Origin: Flavobacteriales bacterium
GTDB lineage: Bacteria > Bacteroidota > Bacteroidia > Flavobacteriales_F > PHOS-HE28
Assembly (NCBI GenBank): GCA_016788205.1
Contig: JAEUTA010000012.1
Span: forward strand, 32,835-96,834
Direction: 5' to 3'
DNA length: 64,000 bases
A program made the position numbers and the translations under genes. Position 1 is the stretch's first letter; each line of letters starts with the position of its first letter. The notes below the pieces were generated by a model. The model worked only from the letters and a program-made list of their open reading frames with translations. It made no database searches and was not told where the DNA came from. This document shows, in pieces, positions 9,377-19,326 of this stretch.

Positions 9377-10554
9377 AACGCATCCTCATCCTCCTCAGCG
9401 TTTGTTCAGTGCTGCAAGCCACTGCTCAACAAAGCAGCATGCCCGCCGTGCTGGACGCCATCAACGCCAACAACCTGCGCATCCGGGCCACTGCACAGGA
9501 GACCGAAGCCCAACGCCTCCAGGCGCGTACAGGCCTTTCCCTGCCCGACCCCACGGTTGATTTCGACTACATGACTGGCACGCCAACAGCAACGGCGGGC
9601 ACACAGAACGACCTCACTATCGCACAGGGCTTCGACTTCCCTACGGCCTATGGCGCGCGGCGGAAGGTCGCGGAGATCCGGAGTGGCCAGCAGGAGCAGG
9701 TCAGCATTGCTACAAGGCGTGAAGTGCTGCTCGACGCACAACGCACCTGCATAGCGCTGGTACATGCTAACAAACGCGCGCGATTGCTGGCCGAACGTCA
9801 CGAGGCCGCTGTTCGATTCCGCGATGGCGTGCGACAGCGTTTCGACCGCGAGGCTGCGACCATCCTTGACCGCAACAAGGCCGAACTGCTCGAAGCGGGC
9901 ATCGCCGCCGATGCGCAGCGCGCTGAAATGGAACGTCTCGCACTGCTACAGCACCTGGCCGAACTGAACGGCGGCGAGGAGCTCGCCTTCACCGACACCG
10001 CATACGCACCGGTATCCGAGCTACCGGACTTCAGCACCTATGAAGCCGAGATGGAAGCCGCTGACCCGGATCTGCGCATGCTACAAGCCGAGGTGGAAGC
10101 CAGCGAAGCGCAGACCAAGGCCTACAAAGCCAGCGGCCTGCCTGGTTTTGAAGTAGGCTACCGTTACCAAGGCATCTTAGGTGCGAACTACCATGGCGTA
10201 CATGCCGGGCTGAATGTGCCCCTGTGGAGCAATCGTTTCAAGGTGAAACAGCAACAACAATGGACCACGGCCTACACCCTGCGCACCGACGAACACAAGT
10301 TGGAGCACCTGTACGAAGCAAGGCATCTCTATGACCGCGCTGTTGCCATGCGTACTTCGCTGCTCGATTTCCAACAACGGCTGGGCGGCGCGAACAGCAC
10401 GGACCTGCTGGAGAAGTCGTTCGAGGCCGGGCAGATGAGCACGCTCGAATACCAGATGGAACTGTTGCTACTGAAAGAGAGCACCGACCGTTGGTTGCAA
10501 CTGGAACGCGAGTATCAGGAAGCGATGGCGGAGGTGTTCAAGTACAAACTTTGA
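9373..10554 (+). CDS. TolC-family outer membrane efflux protein (CusC/CzcC-like)
   Basis: Outer-membrane channel subunit of the pump, 393 residues, with a signal peptide ending near LQATAQQ. The protein is mostly long amphipathic helices rich in Glu, Ala, Gln and Arg, as expected for the periplasmic tunnel, with short strand regions such as GFEVGYRYQGIL and GVHAGLNVPLW. The start ATG overlaps the pump stop codon. It is shorter than E. coli TolC (about 470), which is common for Bacteroidota metal efflux partners. Confidence 0.9.
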   Translation: MKRILILLSVCSVLQATAQQSSMPAVLDAINANNLRIRATAQETEAQRLQARTGLSLPDPTVDFDYMTGTPTATAGTQNDLTIAQGFDFPTAYGARRKVAEIRSGQQEQVSIATRREVLLDAQRTCIALVHANKRARLLAERHEAAVRFRDGVRQRFDREAATILDRNKAELLEAGIAADAQRAEMERLALLQHLAELNGGEELAFTDTAYAPVSELPDFSTYEAEMEAADPDLRMLQAEVEASEAQTKAYKASGLPGFEVGYRYQGILGANYHGVHAGLNVPLWSNRFKVKQQQQWTTAYTLRTDEHKLEHLYEARHLYDRAVAMRTSLLDFQQRLGGANSTDLLEKSFEAGQMSTLEYQMELLLLKESTDRWLQLEREYQEAMAEVFKYKL

Positions 10555-10577
10555 TCAGTGACCCGCCATCTTGAGCC

Positions 10578-12479
<1,902 letters not shown>

Positions 12480-12495
12480 CCGGAGGACCCGAAGA

Positions 12496-12511
12496 CGCAT
12501 CCTTAGATGCG
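12496..12511 (+). terminator. Small stem-loop after the CadA-like gene
   Basis: CGCATC and GATGCG form a 6-bp stem with a 4-nt loop, 16 bp after the ATPase stop codon. There is no run of T after it, so termination is possible but weakly supported. The rest of the 160-bp gap to the next gene shows nothing clear. Confidence 0.3.
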
Positions 12512-12639
12512 ATCCGGAATGCGGATAGCACATAGGTATTGGCTGATCACATCTGGCTGCCCTGGCGCCGGTTGCCTTTCAAACTTGGCCGGTTTCGGTA
12601 GCACACGCTTGCTCTGCTCCCACTAGCTTCACCAGTTCA

Positions 12640-13050
12640 ATGCACACCTCAACCAGCAATCGTTCACGCAGGACGGCCGCCTTTGGCCTTTTGCTGTTGT
12701 TTGCTTGGGGTGCGTTGGTTCCGGCTCTTTATCGTATGGACTGTATCGCCAGTGACCGAACGACCATCTCGTGGTTCGAGCCAGTGGAGTGTTATGCGCC
12801 GGATGTGGAGGGAACGGGCGAACATCTCCGCACAAACTGCTGCATCTTCTACAAGACCGATGCGGTTGATAGTCCCACTGTGGTGTCAAAACAGGCCAGT
12901 GCCCCTTCTTTTATTGATGAGTTCGACTTCCGCGCGAGCACCTATCGTGTAGTTCCCCCGGTGCTGCGCGCTTCCTTGGTCCATCGCGATCATGGGCCGC
13001 CGCTGGTGCAAGGCCAACGGCTGGCAGCGTTAGGGGTATTCCGGGTGTAG
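12640..13050 (+). CDS. Hypothetical secreted/membrane protein, Cys-containing
   Basis: Protein of 136 residues I do not recognise. A basic N-terminus (NRSRRTAA) and hydrophobic segment FGLLLLFAWGALVPAL suggest a signal anchor or signal peptide. The mature part contains four Cys, including adjacent Cys in TNCCIF, and His/Asp near the C-terminus (HRDHGPP). It sits between the Zn/Cd ATPase and a copper oxidase, so a role in metal handling is possible by context only. A hairpin follows the gene. Confidence 0.55.
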   Translation: MHTSTSNRSRRTAAFGLLLLFAWGALVPALYRMDCIASDRTTISWFEPVECYAPDVEGTGEHLRTNCCIFYKTDAVDSPTVVSKQASAPSFIDEFDFRASTYRVVPPVLRASLVHRDHGPPLVQGQRLAALGVFRV

Positions 13051-13069
13051 GAGCTTGAATGTGTTCGGT

Positions 13070-13086
13070 GCGCACGGTTGGTGCGC
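13070..13086 (+). terminator. Hairpin with short T run
   Basis: GCGCAC and GTGCGC form a stem around the loop GGTTG, followed by GC and TTTT. It lies 20 bp after the stop of the 136-residue gene and 36 bp before the oxidase ATG at 13122, so it could terminate the first transcript or act in the oxidase leader. It is one reason to prefer the start at 13122 over the in-frame start at 13059. Confidence 0.4.
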
Positions 13087-13121
13087 GCTTTTCCCGTTCA
13101 TCCTGCAACCTCAATACCCAT

Positions 13122-14873
13122 ATGGATCTCAGATCAGCTCGCTCGGCCCTGCTTCTGTTCCCACGCTTGTTCGCTGTCTACGTTTGTCTGGCATTCGTGC
13201 TGTTCAGTAGCGCACAACCGCCACTACCTATACCTCCGGTACTCACCGGAACCGACATCCAACTCACGCTGCAAGAGGGCACCTGGGAGTTCCATCCCGA
13301 CGAAGTCGTGCCCACCTACGGGTACAACGGCGATCTTCTCGGTCCAACGATCATGTTGGACCAAGGACAGGCCGTGACGTTGAATGTGACGAACACCTTG
13401 CCCGACCTTACGACCACGCACTGGCATGGAATGCATGTGAGCCCCATGAACGATGGTGGACCTCATTCGTTGATCTATCCGAACACCACCTGGAGCCCCA
13501 GCTTCACCGTGCTCGATCGTGCAAGCACCTTCTGGTACCATCCACATGGCCATGGCCTTACCGATTACCAAGTGACCATGGGCGCCGCTGGGATGATCAT
13601 CGTGCGCGATGCCTTGGAGGCTGCACTGGTCCTGCCGCGTACCTACGCCATCGACGACATCCCCTTGATCCTGCAAACCAAGGCCATCGTGGGCGGCATG
13701 CTCTCGGTACACACTGGCTTGGACAGCGTGGTAGTGGTGAACGGCGCACGCCAACCCCTTGCTGAAGTACCCGCCCAAGTGGTGCGCTTGCGTTGCTTGA
13801 ACGGATCGAGCGAACGCACCTTCCACTTGGGTTTTGAGAATGACATGCCATTCCACGTGATCGGAACCGATGGCGGACTGTTGGCCGCACCCTTGCCCAA
13901 GACCCGTTTGCGGCTGATGCCCGGAGAGCGTGTGGAATTGCTCGTTGACCTGAGCGGCATGCAAGGCGGCACCTTTAGTATGATAGCCTTCAACAGCGAA
14001 CTGCCCAACGGCATCATCGGCGCGGCGGAAGTGGGCAATGGCATGGCTACGTTGGATGGCTACAACGACAACGCATTGAACGGCGCGGACTTCCAGCTGC
14101 TTTCCTTCAGCGTTACAGCACCCACATCCGATCCGATCACCAGTATCCCCGCCGAGTTCGTACCGGTGTTGCCGTACAATGAAGCGGACGCGGACCTTAC
14201 GCGCAGCTTCACCTTCACGCCCGAAGGCACGATGCCCATGGAAATGATCGAAGGTCCCTTCGAGATCAACGGGGCCTTGATGGACATGGATGTGTTCAAT
14301 GAGGTGGTGCCCTTGGGCAGTACCGAGATCTGGGAGTTCACCAACAACACCATGGTGGGCCACCCGATCCACATCCACGACATCCAGTTCAACATCCTGG
14401 ACCGCAGCGGCATGCCGCCGGAGGATTGGGAGACCGGCTGGAAGGATGTGGTCTATGTGCCGTCCATGGGCAGCGCGCGCGTGATCACGCGCTTCGATGA
14501 TTTCGCTGATCCCGAGATGCCCTACATGTACCACTGCCACTTGCTGATGCACGAGGACGAGGGCATGATGGGCCAGTTCTTGGTGATCGACCCCAATGCC
14601 ATCGGCGAGACCAAAGCAGGACAACGCACCATGCACGTATGGCCCCAGCCGTTCAGCAACGGGCGCTTGAACCTGCGCACGGCGCTGTTGAACGGCAACC
14701 TCAACGTGGTTCTGCGCGATGCATTCGGCCGGATCGTTCACGTAAGCACCGCGAATTTCACCGAGGGTAGCGCCGGTATTTATCCCTCTCAATTAGCGCC
14801 CGGCCTCTACGCCGTGCAGATCCTATCGCGCGATGGGCAATTGCATTCGGCAACCTTCATCGTTCAACCTTGA
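13122..14873 (+). CDS. Multicopper oxidase with T9SS sorting domain
   Basis: Secreted cupredoxin-type oxidase of 583 residues, with an N-terminal signal peptide (hydrophobic run to FSSAQP). Copper ligand motifs are all present: HWHGMHV, WYHPHGHG, GHPIHIHD and YHCHLLMHEDEGMMG, the last carrying the type 1 site. The final 75-80 residues (from HVWPQPFSNG, through LRDAFGRIVH to LAPGLYAVQI) are a type IX secretion type A sorting domain, so the enzyme is probably exported to the cell surface or medium. By family it oxidises Cu(I) or other small reductants. The previous possible start at 13059 lies before a hairpin and gives a poor signal peptide. Confidence 0.9.
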   Translation: MDLRSARSALLLFPRLFAVYVCLAFVLFSSAQPPLPIPPVLTGTDIQLTLQEGTWEFHPDEVVPTYGYNGDLLGPTIMLDQGQAVTLNVTNTLPDLTTTHWHGMHVSPMNDGGPHSLIYPNTTWSPSFTVLDRASTFWYHPHGHGLTDYQVTMGAAGMIIVRDALEAALVLPRTYAIDDIPLILQTKAIVGGMLSVHTGLDSVVVVNGARQPLAEVPAQVVRLRCLNGSSERTFHLGFENDMPFHVIGTDGGLLAAPLPKTRLRLMPGERVELLVDLSGMQGGTFSMIAFNSELPNGIIGAAEVGNGMATLDGYNDNALNGADFQLLSFSVTAPTSDPITSIPAEFVPVLPYNEADADLTRSFTFTPEGTMPMEMIEGPFEINGALMDMDVFNEVVPLGSTEIWEFTNNTMVGHPIHIHDIQFNILDRSGMPPEDWETGWKDVVYVPSMGSARVITRFDDFADPEMPYMYHCHLLMHEDEGMMGQFLVIDPNAIGETKAGQRTMHVWPQPFSNGRLNLRTALLNGNLNVVLRDAFGRIVHVSTANFTEGSAGIYPSQLAPGLYAVQILSRDGQLHSATFIVQP

Positions 14874-14911
14874 CGAAGCACAACAACCAATTCGGACCAA
14901 CAACCACGCAC

Positions 14912-15652
14912 ATGAAAAAGCTCTTCTCCTTCCTCCTTGCATCGGCCTTCACCCTTTCGGGCGTTGCCCAGACCACGGCCCTCGACTTCACGGCAAACGA
15001 TTGCGACGGCGTGCCGCACAACCTCTTCACCGAACTGGAAGCCGGTGACGTGGTGGTGATCGAACTGGTGATGATGGGCTGCGCCCCCTGCGTCACGTCC
15101 GCGAACAGCCTGCTCACCAACGTGTTGCCCAACGTGAGCGACGCCAGTCGCGTGAAGCTCTACAGCATCGGGTTCACCAATGCCATCACTTGCACGCAGA
15201 TGAATAGCTGGAAGAGCGCCAACAGCTTCACACACACCGTGTTCGCTGGCATGAGCGCCCAGACCACGCACTACGGCGGAATGGGCATGCCCACCATAGC
15301 GGTTGTCGGTGGCGAGGACCATGCGGTGTACTATAGCGAAGTGGGGCACAGCGATAGCAACAATCCGGACATCATCGCTGCGATCAACGACGCGCTGAAT
15401 GCCGGTGTGGGCCTGAACGAACAGGCAGTTACCGTTGCCGGTATCAACCCCAACCCCGCACACGACATGATCACCGTGACAGGTGGCGCGTGGACAAAAG
15501 CTTCCGTGCTGGACACCCAGGGCAGAGAGGTGTTCGCTGGCGCGTTGGTGAACGGGCGCTTGGCTATTGGTCAACTGCCGACGGGAACCTATATGGTGCG
15601 TCTGGTCGATAACACGGGTGAGCAAGGCAGCGCACGCTTCGAGAAGCGATAA
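14912..15652 (+). CDS. Thioredoxin-like secreted protein with T9SS domain
   Basis: Protein of 246 residues. A signal peptide (KKLFSFLLASAFTLSGVAQ) precedes a thioredoxin-fold domain with the redox pair C-A-P-C in MGCAPCVTS and a cis-Pro candidate in GMPTIAVVGG. Residues from about 175 on (AGINPNPAHDMITVTG, VLDTQGREVF, LPTGTYMVRLV) are a type A T9SS sorting domain. It begins 38 bp after the oxidase and is likely cotranscribed with it. It may keep copper or cysteines of extracellular proteins in a defined redox state; that is inference. The frame opens at 14870, but the ATG at 14912 gives a proper signal peptide. Confidence 0.8.
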   Translation: MKKLFSFLLASAFTLSGVAQTTALDFTANDCDGVPHNLFTELEAGDVVVIELVMMGCAPCVTSANSLLTNVLPNVSDASRVKLYSIGFTNAITCTQMNSWKSANSFTHTVFAGMSAQTTHYGGMGMPTIAVVGGEDHAVYYSEVGHSDSNNPDIIAAINDALNAGVGLNEQAVTVAGINPNPAHDMITVTGGAWTKASVLDTQGREVFAGALVNGRLAIGQLPTGTYMVRLVDNTGEQGSARFEKR

Positions 15653-15701
15653 AAGCTCAATACGCCTTCGATCAGTGCAAGCTGTTCGAGGTTGGTGAAA
15701 G

Positions 15702-15729
15702 GGGGAGGCTACCTGCCTGGTGCCTCCCC
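15702..15729 (+). terminator. GC-rich stem-loop after the thioredoxin-like gene
   Basis: GGGGAGGC pairs with GCCTCCCC (8 bp), with an inner ACC/GGT pairing and a 5-nt loop. It lies 50 bp after the stop at 15652 and 37 bp before the next ATG. No T run follows, so it may end transcription inefficiently or be a leader structure. Confidence 0.45.
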
Positions 15730-15765
15730 TGATCGCCGCAGCAAATTGCTTCATCAACCAGTGCC

Positions 15766-16341
15766 ATGCAGAGCAAGAAGATCTACATACGGAACATGGT
15801 CTGCGACCGCTGCACAACGGCGGTCAGCAACCTATTGACCGGTTCAGGCCACCACTATGTATCGATCATGCTTGGTCAAGTGATCCTTGACCGACCACTG
15901 AGAACGCGGGAACGCGCAGACCTGGAGAGGGGCTTGAAAAGCCTTGGTTTCGAGTTGATCGAAAGCAAAGAAGCGCGGACAGTGGAGCAGATCAAAAGCG
16001 TCCTCCGTGAACATGTTCATTCCAGCGCACTGACACGCGCGAATGTCAAGCTTAGTGAGTGGCTGGCCAGCGGCATGAATGCGGAGTATTCAGGGCTGAG
16101 CAAGCTATTCTCGGAGGTGGAAGGGACTACTATCGAACGGTATCACAACCTCCTGCGCATTGAACGGGCGAAGGAACTCTTGGTGTATGATGAGTTGAGC
16201 GTTGCCCAGATAGCCGATGAGCTCGGTTACAGTAGCGTGCAACACCTCAGCAACCAGTTCGCCCAATTCGTGGGACACAGCCCTACCCACTTCAAGCGAA
16301 TTGGTGCAAAGCGGCGCAAGGCCTTGGACAAAGTGCGCTAG
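15766..16341 (+). CDS. HMA-AraC fusion regulator, probable copper sensor
   Basis: Transcription regulator of 191 residues with an unusual layout. Residues 5-70 are an HMA-like ferredoxin fold with the metal pair Cys13 and Cys16 in NMVCDRC. Residues about 90-190 are an AraC-type double helix-turn-helix, with SGLSKLFSEVEGTTIERYHNL and the second motif SVAQIADELGYSSVQHLSNQF followed by GHSPTHFKR. The N-terminal domain suggests direct sensing of Cu(I) or a similar ion, with the AraC part acting on the adjacent copper genes. A pair of direct repeats 15 bp after its stop fits a binding site. Function is inferred from domains and position. Confidence 0.82.
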   Translation: MQSKKIYIRNMVCDRCTTAVSNLLTGSGHHYVSIMLGQVILDRPLRTRERADLERGLKSLGFELIESKEARTVEQIKSVLREHVHSSALTRANVKLSEWLASGMNAEYSGLSKLFSEVEGTTIERYHNLLRIERAKELLVYDELSVAQIADELGYSSVQHLSNQFAQFVGHSPTHFKRIGAKRRKALDKVR

Positions 16342-16355
16342 CGAACGATGCGTGA

Positions 16356-16382
16356 TGTAACACTTATCCATCATCCTGTAAC
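16356..16382 (+). promoter_or_regulatory. Candidate AraC-type direct-repeat site
   Basis: TGTAAC occurs at 16356-16361 and again at 16377-16382, a 21-bp period, or two helical turns, as expected for AraC-family sites. It lies between the regulator gene and the chaperone/copA genes, just upstream of a -7-like element at 16404. Only six bases are shared, so the evidence is suggestive. Confidence 0.35.
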
Positions 16383-16403
16383 TACCTCGGCAAAGGGTGC
16401 CCA

Positions 16404-16411
16404 GAACTTTG
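16404..16411 (+). promoter_or_regulatory. -7-like element upstream of the copper chaperone
   Basis: GAACTTTG matches TAnnTTTG at seven of eight positions and lies 22 bp before the ATG at 16434. It is just downstream of the TGTAAC repeats, a layout consistent with activation by an AraC-type protein. No separate -33 element is visible, also usual for activator-dependent promoters. Confidence 0.3.
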
Positions 16412-16433
16412 TCATCGTAATACGGACATAGCC

Positions 16434-16862
16434 ATGAGCACCCCGAACATCACTCTGCCGCTCCTTAACGTGAACAGCGCCCATTGCGCACTTCGCGTAG
16501 AACAAGCCCTGAAAGCAACGGCTGGCGTTACCGACGCCAAAGTTGACCTCGGCACCCAACGCGCTACCATCTCCAGCGAAACACCCGCAAAAGCTGTACG
16601 CGACGCTGTTGCCGCCGTCAGACTGGCTGGATACGACGTGTCAAGCGAACGCCTGCACTTCAACACTACTGGCATCACCTGCGCTGGATGCGCCAGAAGT
16701 GCGGGCAACATCCTCGACCGTCTCACCGGAGTGTTGAACACCACCATTGACCAGCCTACGGGCACCGCCACGGTGGAAGTGGTGAAAGGCACGGTGACTT
16801 TGGAGGAGATGCTCTCCGCACTGAAGCCAGCAGGCTATTCGTTGATCCCACAAGCCGCTTGA
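16434..16862 (+). CDS. Two-HMA copper chaperone, first domain degenerate
   Basis: Protein of 142 residues made of two HMA-type ferredoxin folds. The first (residues about 5-70) has SAHC where the C-x-x-C should be (Ser15, Cys18). The second (residues about 74-138) has the intact pair in GITCAGCARS. There is no signal peptide, so it is probably cytosolic and delivers Cu(I) to CopA. It ends 3 bp before the copA start, and it matches the N-terminal region of CopA in layout, including the unusual SxHC box, so one is likely a duplicate of the other. Confidence 0.75.
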   Translation: MSTPNITLPLLNVNSAHCALRVEQALKATAGVTDAKVDLGTQRATISSETPAKAVRDAVAAVRLAGYDVSSERLHFNTTGITCAGCARSAGNILDRLTGVLNTTIDQPTGTATVEVVKGTVTLEEMLSALKPAGYSLIPQAA

Positions 16863-16865
16863 ACC

Positions 16866-19295
16866 ATGGCCTCTGAGAGCACCACCGTTCTTCTGCCTGT
16901 GGAGAATATGGACAGCGAACACTGTGCGCTGATCGTGGACAAGGCACTGGGTACGGTTCCCGAAGTGAAGGAGCATCATGTGGAGCTGAACAACAGGCGT
17001 GCGGTGCTCACCAGTGAGCGGCCCGTAGAAGCCGTGCAACACGCTGTGCAAGCCATTCGCGACAATGGTTATGGGGTGCCAACGCTGAAACGCACGTTCC
17101 CGGTAACGGGCATGACCTGCGCAAGCTGTGTGGCCAGTGTGGAGAGCATGCTACTTGCCCAGCCTGGAATACTGAAGGCCGGTGTGAATTTGGCCACCAA
17201 TACCGTGCAAGTGGAATACGTGCCAGGTGTTATTGACGAGGTTCGTATGCGTTCGGTCATTCAGAGCATCGGTTACGACCTGCTCATTGGCGAAGAGCAG
17301 GACGCGCAGGCCGACCTTGAACAGGTCCAGAGCGCGCACATGGATTCCCTGAAGAAAAGGCTGTGGGCTTCCATTGCCCTGAGTATTCCGCTTGTGGTCA
17401 TCGGCATGTTCCTGATGCACGAGCCGTGGGCCAACTTCGTCATGTGGGTCTTGAGCACGCCGGTAGTCATTGTTTTTGGCCGTCAGTTCTTCATCAACGC
17501 ATGGAAACAGGCCAAACACCGCAGTGCGAACATGGACACACTGGTGGCGCTGAGCACCGGTGTGGCCTACGCGTTCAGTGTGTTCAATACCGCCTACCCA
17601 TCGTTCTGGACCGCTCGCGGACTGACGCCACATGTCTACTTCGAGACCGCTGCGGTGGTCATCACCTTCATCCTGCTCGGTAAGTTCTTGGAGGAGCGTG
17701 CCAAGGCAGGAACAAGCAGCGCCATCAAGAAACTCATGGGCCTGCGCCCCAGTACGGTGCTTCGCGAGCAGGCAGACGGTAACACGAGAGAAGTGCCCAT
17801 CGCCGAGGTGAACGTGCATGATGTCCTGGTGGTACGACCCGGTGAGAGCATAGCCGTGGATGGCGAAGTGGTTGGCGGAGATAGCTACGTGGACGAAAGC
17901 ATGATCAGCGGTGAGCCGGTCGCCGTGGCAAAGACGGTGGGTGCAAAGGTTCTCGCGGGGACCATCAACCAAAGGGGGAGTTTGCGCATGCGCGCCGAAA
18001 AAGTGGGCGCTGCCACATTGCTGGCGCAGATCGTGCGCACCGTACAGGAGGCGCAGGGTAGCAAAGCGCCCGTACAGAAACTGGTGGACCGTATCGCGGC
18101 GGTGTTCGTCCCCATCGTCATCGGCATAGCAGTAATGAGCGCTATCGTGTGGTGGGTGTTCGGTGGTGAACATGCCCTCACACAAGGTCTGCTGGCAATG
18201 GTAACGGTGTTGGTGATCGCGTGCCCTTGCGCTCTCGGCCTCGCAACACCAACGGCCATCATGGCGGGCATGGGAAAGGGCGCTGAGAATGGCATACTGA
18301 TCAAGGATGCCGATAGCTTGGAACGCGCCAAGCGGATCACAGCCATCGTGCTCGACAAGACCGGCACCATTACGGAAGGGAAGCCCGAAGTCGTGGACAC
18401 CCTTGGCCTCGACGACATAGAGTTGGCTGCGGCCTTGCTCGCCATCGAATCGCGTTCGGAGCATCCGCTTGCCGAAGCGGTGACGCGTTACCTGCACGCC
18501 CATGGAACGCATCATATGCCCGTTGTTGAGAGTTTCGAGAGCTTGACCGGCAAGGGCGTGAAGGCCAAGGTGAATGGGATCACCTGGTTCGTTGGCAACC
18601 GACGGCTGCTCGAAGAGAACGGTGTTGGCATTGATGGCGTCCATCGGGAAAAGGAGCGCGCATGGCAGGAAGCCGCCCGCACCTTGGTATGGGTGAGTGA
18701 TGGACACAAAGTGCGTGCTGCCGTGGCCATCGCAGACCGTATCAAACCCAGCGCTGTTGAAGCCATCGCTCGGCTCAAGGAAGCGGGCATTAAGGTCTAC
18801 ATGCAGACCGGCGACGCCCGGCGCACTGCACAGGCGGTAGCGCAAGAGGTTGGTATCGAAGATCTCCGCAGTGAAGTACTTCCGAAGGACAAAGCCGCTT
18901 TCGTAGCGGGTTTGCAACATCAAGGGCATGTGGTGGCCATGGTCGGGGACGGCATCAACGACAGCGAAGCATTGGCAAAAGCCGATGTAAGCATCGCCAT
19001 GGGCCAGGGCAGCGACATCGCTATGGACGTTGCACGCATGACCCTCATCACCGCCGACCTCAATGCCATTCCACGTGCCATCACGCTCTCACGCAAGACC
19101 GTCAGCCTCATCCGCCAGAACCTTTTCTGGGCCTTCATCTACAACGTGCTGGGCATACCTATCGCCGCCGGTGTGCTCTACCCCATCAACGGGTTCGTAC
19201 TCGACCCCATGATAGCAGGCGCGGCCATGGCACTCAGCAGCGTTAGCGTGGTGAGCAACAGCCTGCGTTTGAAATGGGCGAAACTGGAGAACTGA
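16866..19295 (+). CDS. copA: Cu(I)-exporting P1B-1 ATPase CopA
   Basis: Copper-translocating ATPase of 809 residues. N-terminal HMA1 is degenerate (DSEHC, Ser17/Cys20); HMA2 is intact with Cys85 and Cys88 in GMTCASC. The membrane motif ACPCALGLATP (Cys453 and Cys455) marks the P1B-1 Cu(I)/Ag(I) class. Asp497 in DKTGTITEGKP is the phosphorylation site, SEHPLAEAV carries the HP dipeptide and GDGINDSEAL the hinge. It pumps Cu(I) from cytosol to periplasm, where the multicopper oxidases can oxidise it. It lies 3 bp after the chaperone gene and upstream of an HMA-DUF3347 lipoprotein in the same direction. Confidence 0.95.
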   Translation: MASESTTVLLPVENMDSEHCALIVDKALGTVPEVKEHHVELNNRRAVLTSERPVEAVQHAVQAIRDNGYGVPTLKRTFPVTGMTCASCVASVESMLLAQPGILKAGVNLATNTVQVEYVPGVIDEVRMRSVIQSIGYDLLIGEEQDAQADLEQVQSAHMDSLKKRLWASIALSIPLVVIGMFLMHEPWANFVMWVLSTPVVIVFGRQFFINAWKQAKHRSANMDTLVALSTGVAYAFSVFNTAYPSFWTARGLTPHVYFETAAVVITFILLGKFLEERAKAGTSSAIKKLMGLRPSTVLREQADGNTREVPIAEVNVHDVLVVRPGESIAVDGEVVGGDSYVDESMISGEPVAVAKTVGAKVLAGTINQRGSLRMRAEKVGAATLLAQIVRTVQEAQGSKAPVQKLVDRIAAVFVPIVIGIAVMSAIVWWVFGGEHALTQGLLAMVTVLVIACPCALGLATPTAIMAGMGKGAENGILIKDADSLERAKRITAIVLDKTGTITEGKPEVVDTLGLDDIELAAALLAIESRSEHPLAEAVTRYLHAHGTHHMPVVESFESLTGKGVKAKVNGITWFVGNRRLLEENGVGIDGVHREKERAWQEAARTLVWVSDGHKVRAAVAIADRIKPSAVEAIARLKEAGIKVYMQTGDARRTAQAVAQEVGIEDLRSEVLPKDKAAFVAGLQHQGHVVAMVGDGINDSEALAKADVSIAMGQGSDIAMDVARMTLITADLNAIPRAITLSRKTVSLIRQNLFWAFIYNVLGIPIAAGVLYPINGFVLDPMIAGAAMALSSVSVVSNSLRLKWAKLEN

Positions 19296-19326
19296 ATCGA
19301 TCAATGAACCTCAAGACGACCGACAC

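Noticed and set aside
13224..14792. Minus-strand open frame of 522 codons in the first oxidase
   Set aside because: Shadow of the oxidase coding strand, rich in His, Val and Gly from codon pattern only.
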